A stretch of DNA of 45,481 nucleotides, taken from assembly GCA_028283025.1 (NCBI GenBank), contig JAPYNO010000047.1:1-45481 (forward strand), given 5' to 3'. Both the position numbers and the translations under genes were made by a program. Source of the DNA: Pseudomonadales bacterium (GTDB lineage Bacteria > Pseudomonadota > Gammaproteobacteria > Pseudomonadales > Azotimanducaceae). This document shows, piece after piece, positions 18,700 through 26,590 of this stretch (within the stretch, counting starts at the first letter, position 1; every line of letters starts with the position of its first letter). Below the pieces are notes generated by a model that worked only from the letters and a program-made list of their open reading frames with translations, was not told the DNA's origin and ran no database searches.

Positions 18700-19992
18700 G
18701 TGAGATTTTTGATTAGGTGGTTGCCCCACCAACACAATGCCAGCGTTGAGGAGCGGGCCACGGTCTGCGAGCTACGTATCGAGGTGAGTGAGCGAAACGT
18801 CTGCGCCTATCGCGACTTAGACACCAACAAGTACTGTAAAAAGGTCGTGCTCCCTGCTGTGCATCTGGCGGAAGGGATTGCCTCCAATTGGTGGAAGATA
18901 TTTGGAGGCCGAGATATTTCGCATCGCATCCTGCCTTGGCGGACTGGATTTGCGCTGCCAGACCTGTCCTTTGAATTTGACGGCGCTCGCTTTGTGGTGT
19001 CCTGTCGGCCTTTGGAAACAGCGAATCCAGCGCTCTTGTTTTTCGAGAGCGCGAACGAACGGCTGACTCGTGCTGAAGCGGAACGTGAGCTTCGCAAGTT
19101 TGTCGATTCTGTGGTCAGCAAGCTTGTCAAAGAAAATGTCAATGAGAGTGAGGTGCAGTCGGCATGGGCGAGGATTGGTCGGACGATGGAAGATGCCCAC
19201 GAGCAAGCGTTTTGCGAAGCCGCAGGTGCTTTGGGTATCGATCCGTATGCGATTTCGAATGCCGACGCTAGTTTCATCGAACAGTCGGCGCAGCTGTTTG
19301 CTCATGAGCCGCTACTTGAATTCTTGGCCGGTGTGTGTGTCCACGCCTCCTGTGCTCCAGGAGATCGTGTGAAGCTGCTAGATTGGATCAGGCGATTGGA
19401 GCATCGCTACAGTTCTCGGCTACCTGAGTTATCCGCGATCAAAGAGCAAGTTAATCGACAGTTCCCGGTCGATACCAGCCCATCAACTGAAACTGGCCTC
19501 GGTGCTCGGCCATGGATAAGAGGATACCAGGCTGCGAGCGCTTTCCGTGAAGCCATTGGATTGACGGAAACCCAAACCGTTTCGGTCAAGAAGGTCGCTT
19601 CAAGGCTCGGCGGAGCGCGGTTTTCCCGCACCAAGGCACCTTCTGAAGTCTATGCTGTTGTGGCCCGTCAGGAAAACGACATTCATGTTCATCTTCGTGA
19701 CCGAGGCAACCAGATGTGGGCAAAGAACGCGGAGACGTTTGCCTTTGCCCGAGCTATTGGCGATGCGGTGCTCTCTCCAGAAACACCCTTGTCCATAGTC
19801 AACCGCCTCCATAAGGCCGAACGCCAAGCCGAGGGACGTGCGTTTGCCGCTGAATTCGTAGCACCTAGGGAAGTCGTTTTGGGCATGTACCAAGAAGGAC
19901 GGGATGTGGACGAAATTGCAGGGCTCTTGGAGGTCAACCCCAAAATAGTTGACCATCACATCGAGAACTCAATCAGACAAGACTTTCCTTAA
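18700..19992 (+). CDS. ImmA/IrrE-like protein lacking the zinc-protease motif
   Basis: A 430-residue protein with a GTG start 4 bp after the DUF1838 stop. The first about 270 residues are not recognised. The last 150 resemble the ImmA/IrrE (DUF955) peptidase region: VYAVVARQENDIHV, then NAETFAFARAIGDAV, ERQAEGRAFAAEFVAPREVV and a helical tail (DVDEIAGLLEVNPKIVDHHI). In active members the second segment is the zinc site HExxH; here the aligned residues read R-A-I-G-D, so zinc binding and proteolysis are unlikely. It may be a regulatory pseudoenzyme. No adjacent Xre repressor gene is present. The stop codon overlaps that of the convergent next gene. Confidence 0.6.
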   Translation: MRFLIRWLPHQHNASVEERATVCELRIEVSERNVCAYRDLDTNKYCKKVVLPAVHLAEGIASNWWKIFGGRDISHRILPWRTGFALPDLSFEFDGARFVVSCRPLETANPALLFFESANERLTRAEAERELRKFVDSVVSKLVKENVNESEVQSAWARIGRTMEDAHEQAFCEAAGALGIDPYAISNADASFIEQSAQLFAHEPLLEFLAGVCVHASCAPGDRVKLLDWIRRLEHRYSSRLPELSAIKEQVNRQFPVDTSPSTETGLGARPWIRGYQAASAFREAIGLTETQTVSVKKVASRLGGARFSRTKAPSEVYAVVARQENDIHVHLRDRGNQMWAKNAETFAFARAIGDAVLSPETPLSIVNRLHKAERQAEGRAFAAEFVAPREVVLGMYQEGRDVDEIAGLLEVNPKIVDHHIENSIRQDFP

Positions 19993-20726
19993 GGGTTGCG
20001 AGCAGTTTCGGCGAGAGTAAATCCGCACTGCACCCAGCGCAGGTTGATGCCGATGCGCTTCGCGTGTGGATTGGCCCAAGAATAGGCAAGCGTCTTGCCT
20101 GTGGCTTCCTCAATGATCCCGAGCTTGAGCACGGATGTGCGTGTGTTCTGGTAGGTCAGGCGCGTGAGCTCGACTGCGTAGCCGGTGTTTTGGTCATCGT
20201 CAACGATTGAAATGATGTGCCCTTCGTCGTGCGAGCGCACATCGGAGAGGAAGATGTAGTCGTCGGCCTCGGCGCTCTCGTCAAGATGTTGGCGTGAGAG
20301 GGCAATCCAGCCGTTGTAGTAGGTCACGCGGCGCGCCTTGATGTTGACGCTGCCTTCGCTGATGAGCCATTCACCGTCAATGTGCCATGAGTCGGGCAAG
20401 GCATCAGCGCAGGCGCTTGTTGGCTGCATCACGCCGAGGTAGCCTTCGCCTTTAGCTGACCAGTCGTAGGCGCAATTCTGTCCGCTCACCGTTGAGACGA
20501 GACGTCCGTCCGCTTTGAGGCGAAAGTCGAACACCCATTCGGCGGCTCCGGCGGATTGGCCTTGCCCAATGGCCAAGGTCATCTCGTTCTCGGATAGGCG
20601 TTGCCAAGCAAAGTGGGTACGCGCCGCTGGCGCATCGCCATCTAGCCCTTGCTGCCACACTTGTTCGTTGTTGTTGAACTCGCCACCAAGCAGCAGCATC
20701 AGGCTAAGTACGAGGTCTGTGTTCAT
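19989..20726 (-). CDS. CpcT/CpeT-like protein (putative)
   Basis: A 245-residue protein. Residues such as LLLGGEFNNNEQVWQQ at the N-terminus, a bilin-lyase-like GQNCAYDWSAKGEGYLG and a following short Cys segment resemble the CpcT/CpeT family, of which non-cyanobacterial members have no established role. The first 20 residues (MNTDLVLSLMLLLGG) may be a weak signal or part of the barrel. The start at 20726 is supported by GGAG upstream and by an ATGA overlap with the deacetylase-like gene before it, so it is translationally coupled. Its stop shares the bases TTAA (19989-19992) with the convergent neighbour. The family call is tentative. Confidence 0.5.
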   Translation of the reverse strand: MNTDLVLSLMLLLGGEFNNNEQVWQQGLDGDAPAARTHFAWQRLSENEMTLAIGQGQSAGAAEWVFDFRLKADGRLVSTVSGQNCAYDWSAKGEGYLGVMQPTSACADALPDSWHIDGEWLISEGSVNIKARRVTYYNGWIALSRQHLDESAEADDYIFLSDVRSHDEGHIISIVDDDQNTGYAVELTRLTYQNTRTSVLKLGIIEEATGKTLAYSWANPHAKRIGINLRWVQCGFTLAETARNP

Positions 20727-21649
20727 GGCGACTTTCTCCAAGCGTTGACAATCTCGTGCGCTGAAGCCGACCAAATGCCGGACTGGCTGGCGATGTGTTT
20801 GATCGCATCTTCAAGGGCGGCAATCCGGTGCGGCTGACCCATGAGCCACGGATGCACATTGAGCGCGAGCAGTCGTCCGCCACCAGCCTCCTCCGCTTCC
20901 TGCAAGAGGAAGTCACACGCATCTTTGATCTGCTCGGCGTATTCGGTTTCCGAATGCAGGTTGACACCGACAATAAAATGATCGTCGAGTTCAAGCGACA
21001 GCGGCAGCGCGATGAGGTCGCCGTGCGTTGTGTGAAAAGGGTAGGGCAGGTCGTCGTTCAACCAATCGCTCATGTATTCGATGCCATGACTCGCAAGTAG
21101 ATCCGGAGTGTTGTGGCTTTGCGAACCGCCCGGACTGAGCCAGCCACGGATTGGCTGTCCTGTCGCCTCGCGCAGGCGCGTAAGAGAACGATCAATAGTC
21201 TCCGCTTCCTCGGATTCATCAAGCTCGCCGTGATGCAGGCTGTCCATGTGCCACGAGTGGCAGAGGATTTCGTTGTTTTGCTCGCAGAGGCGCTCAAGGA
21301 GTCGTGGGTACTTCTCGCTGATGATTGAGTTGACGGCGAAGGTGGACCGAAGCCCAAACCTGTCCAAGGCCCGCAGGCAGCGAACGATGCCAACGCGGTT
21401 GCCGTACTCGCGCAAGGTGTAATGGCGCAGGTCCGGATACGCGGTGGTCATGCCGCCCGGCGGCGCGAACGGCTTGCCGCGCTGATTCAAGGGGAAGAAC
21501 TGGACGGCAAGATTGATCCAGACCGCGAGCTTGGCATTGCCCGGCCACTTGACGGGTGTCCGCTCGGTGAGCATCGACCATTCGTACCTGGCATGATCCA
21601 TGCCGTAGCGACGATGCGGGTATGTGAGATAGCTTGGATCAAGCGACAT
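20723..21649 (-). CDS. Polysaccharide-deacetylase-fold hydrolase, PuuE-like (copy 2)
   Basis: A 308-residue NodB-fold protein. It has YGNRVGIVRCLRALDRFGLRSTFAVNSI, NEILCHSWHMDSLHHG, GWLSPGGSQSHNTPDLLASHG and LALNVHPWLMGQPHRIAALEDAI. The catalytic Asp of metal-dependent deacetylases (TFDDG) is replaced (TFAVN), as in the metal-independent allantoinase PuuE and related cyclic amide/imide hydrolases, so sugar deacetylation is less likely. Its start overlaps the end of the upstream paralogue by 11 bp, giving a tandem coupled pair. With amidase and nitrilase-like genes downstream in the window, opening of a cyclic amide is a reasonable inference; the substrate is unknown. Confidence 0.82.
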   Translation of the reverse strand: MSLDPSYLTYPHRRYGMDHARYEWSMLTERTPVKWPGNAKLAVWINLAVQFFPLNQRGKPFAPPGGMTTAYPDLRHYTLREYGNRVGIVRCLRALDRFGLRSTFAVNSIISEKYPRLLERLCEQNNEILCHSWHMDSLHHGELDESEEAETIDRSLTRLREATGQPIRGWLSPGGSQSHNTPDLLASHGIEYMSDWLNDDLPYPFHTTHGDLIALPLSLELDDHFIVGVNLHSETEYAEQIKDACDFLLQEAEEAGGGRLLALNVHPWLMGQPHRIAALEDAIKHIASQSGIWSASAHEIVNAWRKSP

Positions 21650-22517
21650 GATGTTCGATGTAGTATTCGGCGATTTCGCGCCCGGTTGTCACCCAAATGT
21701 CCTTGTGCGACGTGATATGGGCAAGCGCGTCCTCAAAGGCGGCGAGCCTGTGCGGATGGCTCACCTGGTAGGCGTGCAGCGGAATGCACATCACTCGGCT
21801 TGACTTTTTGCCCTCGAAGTACAGGCGATCAAAAGCGTTCTTGATCATGGCGGCGTAGCGTCTCGGTTCGACCTTGTTGACGACATAGGCGATGGTGTCA
21901 TTGAGCTCAAGCGAATAGGGCACCGAGACGAAGGGTTTGCCGCTGCGCACCCGGACGGCTGTTGGCTGATCGTCGTGGAAAAGGTCGCAGGTGTAGATGC
22001 CGCCCGCCTCGGCAAAGAGGTCAAGGGTGCGCTCGGTGTGCGTGAGCGCAGGCGCGAGATACCCGGCGCAATCCTGCCCCGTGTGCTTTTTGATGGTGCG
22101 CACAGAGTCCTCGATCATCTCGCGCTCTTGCGCTTCACTCATGCCGTAGGTATAGCGCGTGTTGTAAATGCCGTGGCTAAAAAATTCCCAGTTGCGCGTG
22201 GCGCACAGTTCGATGATCTCCGGATGATGCTCACAGAGCGCCGTCGAAAGGCTGATCGAGCCGCGCACGCCGTACTTGTCCAAGAGGCGCATCATGCGCA
22301 TGTGCCCGACGCGGTTGCCATAGTCGCGCGTCGCATAGCCCTGCACATCAGGCACTGGCCGCGGCCAAGCGCGCCGCGCCGGGTTCGGCGCGGGATCGAT
22401 CTCGTAGAACTCGATATTGGGTGCGACCCAGAAGGCAAGGCGCGCACCATTCGGCCATCTGATCGGCTCGCGCTCGTCAATGAGCGAAAAGTCGTATCGA
22501 TCAAGGGATTCAAGCAT
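21639..22517 (-). CDS. Polysaccharide-deacetylase-fold hydrolase, PuuE-like (copy 1)
   Basis: A 292-residue NodB-fold protein, paralogous to the next gene. Shared blocks are YGNRVGHMRMMRLLDKYGVRGS, EHHPEIIELCATRNWEFFSHG, GYLAPALTHTERTLDLFAEAGG and IPLHAYQVSHPHRLAAFEDAL. CEHHPEIIE and the lack of a DD metal pair point to the allantoinase-PuuE branch rather than peptidoglycan or chitin deacetylases. It is first in a minus-strand operon of three (this gene, its paralogue, the CpcT-like gene). The ATG at 22517 is followed by MLESLDRYDFSLI. An 81-bp gap separates it from the RES toxin gene. Two diverged copies may form a hetero-oligomer or act on different substrates. Confidence 0.83.
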   Translation of the reverse strand: MLESLDRYDFSLIDEREPIRWPNGARLAFWVAPNIEFYEIDPAPNPARRAWPRPVPDVQGYATRDYGNRVGHMRMMRLLDKYGVRGSISLSTALCEHHPEIIELCATRNWEFFSHGIYNTRYTYGMSEAQEREMIEDSVRTIKKHTGQDCAGYLAPALTHTERTLDLFAEAGGIYTCDLFHDDQPTAVRVRSGKPFVSVPYSLELNDTIAYVVNKVEPRRYAAMIKNAFDRLYFEGKKSSRVMCIPLHAYQVSHPHRLAAFEDALAHITSHKDIWVTTGREIAEYYIEHHVA

Positions 22518-22598
22518 GGTCGAAATGTTGTCCCGGGGCGTTCTTGCTGGGCAGGGAGCGTCGTATGGATTGAGGATTATGCAATAAAATCGATAGCA

Positions 22599-23114
22599 CT
22601 AGCCGTTCCCATACAAGCGCGAAAGGCGACCCTCTTCGTCGATCAGGGTGACACGGATAGGGTAGGCATCCCCCCAGCGCCACATCACGAGGTTGATGTC
22701 CGTTTCGTCCGCGCCAATGGCGAAACTGCGGACGAGCATGCCTACGTAACCAGCTTCGATTAGACGTTCGGCGAGATGCTGAGATGCAGCGGTACCCTGT
22801 TCGAGCATGTCAGCTTCCCATGTAGGGCAAGCGAGGTCCGCTTCGAGTAATTCATGCTGCTGTAGTAGGGAGGGATTGGTCGCATTGAATATAGGCTCCG
22901 TATCCACATCGTATGCGCAGAGCGTGAGCGGCTGCATGGTTCGACCAAGTGGCGAGGCCTCGCGAATCGCGGTGACTTGGGAAAGGGAGCAGTAAAGTGC
23001 GGGGACACCTCGGCTGTTGAAGCGCCCTCCGTAGCGGCGCGCGCCTTCGCCCGAGAGTGGCGTCCACGCCCATTCGGGGTTGTGCGCCCGATAGACCATG
23101 CCGCGGAAACGCAT
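22599..23114 (-). CDS. RES-domain toxin (NAD+-depleting family)
   Basis: A 171-residue RES-family protein. The hallmark residues are visible: VYRAHNPEWAWTPLSGEG with the catalytic Arg, RRYGGRFNSRGVPALYCS with the second Arg and Tyr, and TAIREASP with the Glu. RES toxins degrade NAD+ (phosphorolysis or hydrolysis) and are neutralised by Xre/MbcA/ParS antitoxins. That antitoxin gene lies 11 bp upstream on the same strand, the usual order (antitoxin first). Length and motifs look intact, so the module is probably functional. Confidence 0.9.
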   Translation of the reverse strand: MRFRGMVYRAHNPEWAWTPLSGEGARRYGGRFNSRGVPALYCSLSQVTAIREASPLGRTMQPLTLCAYDVDTEPIFNATNPSLLQQHELLEADLACPTWEADMLEQGTAASQHLAERLIEAGYVGMLVRSFAIGADETDINLVMWRWGDAYPIRVTLIDEEGRLSRLYGNG

Positions 23115-23125
23115 GTCGTCGGCCG

Positions 23126-23491
23126 TCAGGCATACCCTCCCACAACAATACGGTCAAGATAAGCGTGTACCTGCTCGCCCCTGCCTTCGCGCACAAGCAT
23201 ATGCGGTGTCGCTCCTCCAAAACCAGGAAGCCGAGCACTGCGGAACCACGCGTAGGCGGCAATCGGAGAATCAATCTCGGGTTCGATGCGGTTCATGATC
23301 TCAATCATCTGCCGCAGTCGCGTCTGCGACCTCGGGGCACGAACTCGTGCAGAGCGTGTGAATGCATCCTTGGCAAGTCCGAGCGTTGCGGCTAGTTCAC
23401 CCTTGGTTGTGCGGAGTTCTTCAGCAATCAGTACCGGGGACAACAATTTGTCTTTGACGAGCTTTTCAACTTGCATTGGGCATGAACACAT
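23126..23491 (-). CDS. Xre/MbcA/ParS-type antitoxin
   Basis: A 121-residue antitoxin. An N-terminal helix-turn-helix region (LSPVLIAEELRTTKGELAATLGL) is followed by the typical C-terminal DUF2384-like toxin-binding module (ARLPGFGGATPHMLVREGRGEQVHAYLDRI). It binds the RES toxin encoded downstream and usually represses its own promoter. The start is ambiguous: ATG 23491 (MCSCPMQV) or ATG 23476 (MQVEKLVK); neither has a good Shine-Dalgarno site, and the predicted transcription start leaves almost no leader for the first. A palindrome around the -10 box is a likely autoregulatory site. Confidence 0.88.
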   Translation of the reverse strand: MCSCPMQVEKLVKDKLLSPVLIAEELRTTKGELAATLGLAKDAFTRSARVRAPRSQTRLRQMIEIMNRIEPEIDSPIAAYAWFRSARLPGFGGATPHMLVREGRGEQVHAYLDRIVVGGYA

Positions 23492-23495
23492 ACAT

Positions 23496-23517
23496 TTTCA
23501 CGGATTATAGCGTGAAA
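23496..23517 (-). promoter_or_regulatory. Predicted promoter and operator of the Xre-RES operon
   Basis: On the minus strand a perfect -10 hexamer TATAAT (23509-23504) sits in the 8-bp centre of an inverted repeat, TTTCACG (23496-23502) and CGTGAAA (23511-23517). No convincing -35 hexamer is seen at the usual distance. The position, just before the antitoxin start, fits autorepression by the Xre protein. Confidence 0.6.
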
Positions 23518-23602
23518 GGATTGATTCTATGAGAGGCAGAACTATCCAACGCGACATGATGCTGAAGTGGCCGTGTCAAGGATCAATTAGAGGAGGATGA
23601 TC

Positions 23603-23719
23603 GTGACACTTCAAAGCCAAAGGCTACAGACAGAACTCTGTTTGAGAAGGAAGTGGCTAGAATTCGGTATCATCCTTGGTGGCGGGGTGTCGGCATTGAC
23701 CAATGGGTACAAGCATTAG
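23603..23719 (+). CDS. Putative 38-residue leader ORF upstream of ATPase gene
   Basis: GTG at 23603 has an excellent ribosome site, AGGAGG at 23591-23596, six bases upstream (an in-frame ATG at 23597 lies too close). The frame encodes VTLQSQRLQTELCLRRKW followed by LEFGIILGGGVSALTNGYKH and stops at 23719. It overlaps the first 17 bp of the ATPase gene in another frame. The ATPase start at 23703 has no ribosome site of its own, so this ORF may provide translational coupling. It resembles nothing I recognise, and a frameshifted old N-terminus is an alternative. Confidence 0.4.
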   Translation: MTLQSQRLQTELCLRRKWLEFGIILGGGVSALTNGYKH

Positions 23720-24995
23720 AAGCTCGAGAGACGTGGTCACCAATAGTTCTCAGGAAGTCGCGCAGCTCAAAGCCTCTTTACGAGAGATGGCAATGGTCGG
23801 CGAGCGTGCCGACCCCTTGGTGTTCGGTGGACGAGAGAACATCATTGAAGACGTGATGCAATTTGCGCGTCGGCTGCCACCCACCGGGCCGCGAGGCAAC
23901 ACTGTTGTCATTGACGGTCCTCCGGGGGCTGGCAAAACCGCGCTTATCTGCGAAATCGCTCGACGCCTCAGCCGCGAGGGCGCATCGCCAATCCTGCAAT
24001 TGGAGCCGCCCTCGCGACAGGAGGTTGCTGATATCTACGCGCAGTTGGCGGCCGCCCTTGCAGGCGCGCCTCTCGAAGCAGGAAGAACAACCACTCGGCG
24101 AGAAGCTGGCTTGGCTTTTCGACCGGGAGGCATCGGGGCAGTTGCCTCGAAAGACGAGACTGTGGCACCGCCGAGCATCGAAAGTCCGCTCGCGGTCGAC
24201 AACCTCCGTGCAGGCAAGGCATGGCAATCAGACGAGAGGGCCGTGGTGTTCATCGATGAAATTCAGAATCTCACATCAAACAGAGACGCGGATGAATGTC
24301 GCCTCGCCCGCGCCTTGCATACGCAAGACCGCATCCCTGTGCTTCTTGTGTGTTCGGGGTTATCAAATAGTCAGGACATCCTTGAGCGGGCAGGGCTGTC
24401 TCGTATCGGAACAGGCAATCGATTTTCCTTAAGTCCGCTCGCTGTAGACGAAGCTTTGACTTGCGCTAGGTCAACGTTTGATCTCGTGCGCAATATGGGA
24501 CTGCCCGGTAGCGACAAAGCGGCAAGTGAATGGGCCGAGCGTGTGGCGTATGCCTGTGATGGCTGGCCTCGACATCTGCAAAACTACTTCAATGCCTGCT
24601 GGACAACCCTCGGCAGCCAAGACACGCCGTCGCTTGACAGTGCTGACCTAGAGGCCGCGATGTCTCTCGGAGACGAACTTCGAGAAAAATACTACGCCGA
24701 CCGAATCGCCCGCACCAGCTTGCCAATTGAAGTGCTCGCCGCACTGCAGCAGGAAATCGATGAAAATCAATCCGTCACAGACTACCAGGCCATATCATCA
24801 ATTGGATATGCCATAGATGCGTTGCCGGCTACAACCAAGCAAGCTGTCAGGCACCGATTCTCTAGCGATGCGGCTTGCTTCGATAAGATGCTCGCCGTCG
24901 GCATCGTTTCGCTTGATGACCGCAAACGCTGCGTCTCACCAATCCCCACATTGGGGGAATTCATCCTTGCAGAGTACGCGGCGGGCAAGCGGTAG
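23703..24995 (+). CDS. Lone AAA/STAND-like P-loop ATPase (paralogue 1)
   Basis: A 430-residue ATP-binding protein. VFGGRENIIEDVMQF (about 40-54) is followed by Walker A GPPGAGKT (72-79) and Walker B VVFIDEIQ (181-188). A WPRHLQNYFNA segment resembles the sensor/winged region of ORC/Cdc6-like and STAND ATPases. A C-terminal helical and winged-helix-like tail ends in PIPTLGEFILAEYA. It is paralogous to the gene at 26690: the order GRE, P-loop, IDE, WPxHL and a KYYxxRxAR helix is shared. ATG 23787 (MAMVGERADP) is an alternative start. The surroundings (toxin-antitoxin pair, small unknown genes) suggest a defence or mobile cargo role, but no effector domain is visible. Confidence 0.72.
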   Translation: MGTSIRSSRDVVTNSSQEVAQLKASLREMAMVGERADPLVFGGRENIIEDVMQFARRLPPTGPRGNTVVIDGPPGAGKTALICEIARRLSREGASPILQLEPPSRQEVADIYAQLAAALAGAPLEAGRTTTRREAGLAFRPGGIGAVASKDETVAPPSIESPLAVDNLRAGKAWQSDERAVVFIDEIQNLTSNRDADECRLARALHTQDRIPVLLVCSGLSNSQDILERAGLSRIGTGNRFSLSPLAVDEALTCARSTFDLVRNMGLPGSDKAASEWAERVAYACDGWPRHLQNYFNACWTTLGSQDTPSLDSADLEAAMSLGDELREKYYADRIARTSLPIEVLAALQQEIDENQSVTDYQAISSIGYAIDALPATTKQAVRHRFSSDAACFDKMLAVGIVSLDDRKRCVSPIPTLGEFILAEYAAGKR

Positions 24996-25173
24996 CGTTT
25001 CTATGGGAACCACTTGAGGGAATCGCAGATTCGACCGAGTACTATGGCGGCTCCTATAAGCGAATGAAAGACGAGATGCTTATTAGAAAGTTCGTGGATA
25101 CAAGCCTTCGGTCACGACGGTGAACGTGCTTTTATCCGCGGGCGGGTATCTCCCAACGCCGTTGTTCGAACGG

Positions 25174-25392
25174 TCAAGAACCGATTGTTCTTAGCGCTAG
25201 GTGACCAAGCAGGATCAGGAAGTTCACGATAGCCGTTCCCCCGACCCAGATTGCAACGATATGTTTTGTGGCAACGTGCTCCATGTGAGCCTCCAGCGCG
25301 GAAAGGCGAGATTCAATTTCACTGCCTCCGCCATTGCCGTTCGATCCCTTTGGATTGGGAACGGAGTAAAGCCTTCTGTCAGTGGGCCTCAT
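25174..25392 (-). CDS. Small single-span membrane protein of unknown function
   Basis: A 72-residue protein from ATG 25392 (MRPTDRRLYSVPNPKG). A Gly/Asn/Ser-rich linker leads to a short coiled coil (EIESRLSALEAHMEHV) and one membrane span (IVAIWVGGTAIVNFLILLGHLAL). The start overlaps the stop of the preceding gene (ATGA), so the two are translationally coupled. The arrangement of short tail, coiled coil and C-terminal membrane span recalls small holin-like or toxin membrane proteins, but there is no recognisable family. Confidence 0.6.
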   Translation of the reverse strand: MRPTDRRLYSVPNPKGSNGNGGGSEIESRLSALEAHMEHVATKHIVAIWVGGTAIVNFLILLGHLALRTIGS

Positions 25393-25652
25393 GAGTGCTT
25401 CTCCATCCACTCCCAAAGGGCTGTGGCGTTAAATCCGTCGTAGTAGGAGATCTGTAACACGATGCCCGTAATGTCCTCATGCTCTCCCATGCCGACCTTG
25501 TCGCGTATCTGCGAGGTCAGCACCTTGTTTCGGTCACCGGAGATCATTGCCAGCGTGTCACTCACAATGAAATGGCTCTCCGGCCAGTTTTCTTTTACAG
25601 CGTTCCATGCTTTGTCAGATTTATTGTTGAGGACTATCGCGAATGTAGTCAT
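25389..25652 (-). CDS. Small soluble protein of unknown function, first gene of a coupled pair
   Basis: An 87-residue protein beginning MTTFAIVLNNKSDKAWNAV and containing SHFIVSDTLAMISGDRNK, HEDITGIVLQISYYDGF and ending ALWEWMEKHS. The alternating strand/helix pattern looks like a small alpha/beta (ferredoxin- or Cas2-like) fold, but I do not recognise the family with certainty. ATG at 25652; the stop overlaps the start of the membrane-protein gene by 4 bp. The pair lies between the two P-loop ATPases in an accessory segment, with about 190 bp of non-coding sequence upstream. Confidence 0.6.
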   Translation of the reverse strand: MTTFAIVLNNKSDKAWNAVKENWPESHFIVSDTLAMISGDRNKVLTSQIRDKVGMGEHEDITGIVLQISYYDGFNATALWEWMEKHS

Positions 25653-25841
25653 GTGTCAAAGAGCGCTTTCTCCCAATTGGAGGCGAAGACTAACACACGC
25701 CCAGAAACGCTAGTCGCTGGCTGCTTGCTGACTCTGCGAGGACATGGAGCTCCTGCTCTCTGCTCATTCTTGGGGCGAGGAGCATGCGCCGCAAGAATTC
25801 ACGGCTGCAAATCGGCTCACATGGTATCCACGGCCTACCAA

Positions 25842-26555
25842 TTAAAACCCACACCCCCGCACATCCCGAATCGGTGCTGCGCCCGGATGCGCGTTGAGCC
25901 ACGCTTCGACCTCGGCAAACGGCTCGACATCCGCATACTTGAGCATGATGTCGCAGAGGTTCGCAAAGTGTGGAATCTCATGCTTGTCCGCCACGCACTC
26001 TTCAGGGACGATGGTTCGATAGCCGTGCGAAAGTGAGGCGATGGCTGATGCGCGCACGCAGCCCGATGTGCTGCCGCCTGTCAAGATCACCGTATCCACC
26101 TTGTGCCAGACGAGCAGCGATGGAATGTGGGAGTCGTGGAACACACTCGCCATGCGTTTGTTGACAACGGCATCCTGCGCACGGTCGATCTCAAGGCGCG
26201 GGTCGAGTTCGCTGCGCGCCGAATGCTCTTTGATATTCTGAAGCGAGTGCTCGGTATTCGTTCGCGTCCCCCACACACCAGCATCGTCGGCGTTGTCCAT
26301 ATACGCGACATACGTCCAAATCACCGGCATGCCTTTCTCGCGCGCGAGTGCGGACAAACGGTTGATGAAGGCGATTTGATCAACGTGCGTTTCGTAGGCG
26401 GTTGGGAAAGTCTTCAAGTCGGTATAGGCGCGCTGCAGGTCGATGTTGATGAGCGCAGCCTTCTCGCCGAAGCCGAACTTGGCGCGGTTTGGGTTTGATT
26501 TCACTTGCGCCCAGTATTCGCGCGGCGTGAGGTTCGATCGTTCCATGCGTGGCAT
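25842..26555 (-). CDS. Isochorismatase-family cysteine hydrolase (N-carbamoylsarcosine amidase-like)
   Basis: A 237-residue member of the isochorismatase-like hydrolase superfamily with an intact catalytic triad: Asp39 in INIDLQRAYTD, Lys133 in AVVNKRMASVF and Cys166 in GGSTSGCVRASA. The extended pattern (PHFANLCDIMLKYADV at the end) is that of N-carbamoylsarcosine amidohydrolase-type amidases, which hydrolyse N-carbamoyl or amide bonds. It heads its own minus-strand unit, and 36 bp upstream of its ATG is one copy of a 30-bp repeat containing a candidate GntR operator. Together with nitrilase-like and PuuE-like genes this suggests turnover of a nitrogen-containing substrate, not yet identifiable. 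Confidence 0.88.
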   Translation of the reverse strand: MPRMERSNLTPREYWAQVKSNPNRAKFGFGEKAALINIDLQRAYTDLKTFPTAYETHVDQIAFINRLSALAREKGMPVIWTYVAYMDNADDAGVWGTRTNTEHSLQNIKEHSARSELDPRLEIDRAQDAVVNKRMASVFHDSHIPSLLVWHKVDTVILTGGSTSGCVRASAIASLSHGYRTIVPEECVADKHEIPHFANLCDIMLKYADVEPFAEVEAWLNAHPGAAPIRDVRGCGF

Positions 26556-26590
26556 TGATTCTCAGCCCGAAAAGGAAACACGAGCGGATA

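Noticed and set aside
20723-22517. Peptidoglycan or chitin deacetylase function for the tandem NodB-fold genes
   Set aside because: No signal peptide, and the metal-binding Asp pair is replaced as in PuuE-like cyclic amide hydrolases.
24996-25173. Open frame downstream of ATPase 1 reading EPLEGIADSTEYYGGSYKRM and stopping at about 25123
   Set aside because: It looks somewhat protein-like but has no start codon or ribosome site and continues in frame through the ATPase end; it may be a small gene remnant, but I cannot support it.
25653-25841. 190-bp gap upstream of the small gene pair
   Set aside because: No clear promoter hexamers, repeats or coding signal seen on either strand.
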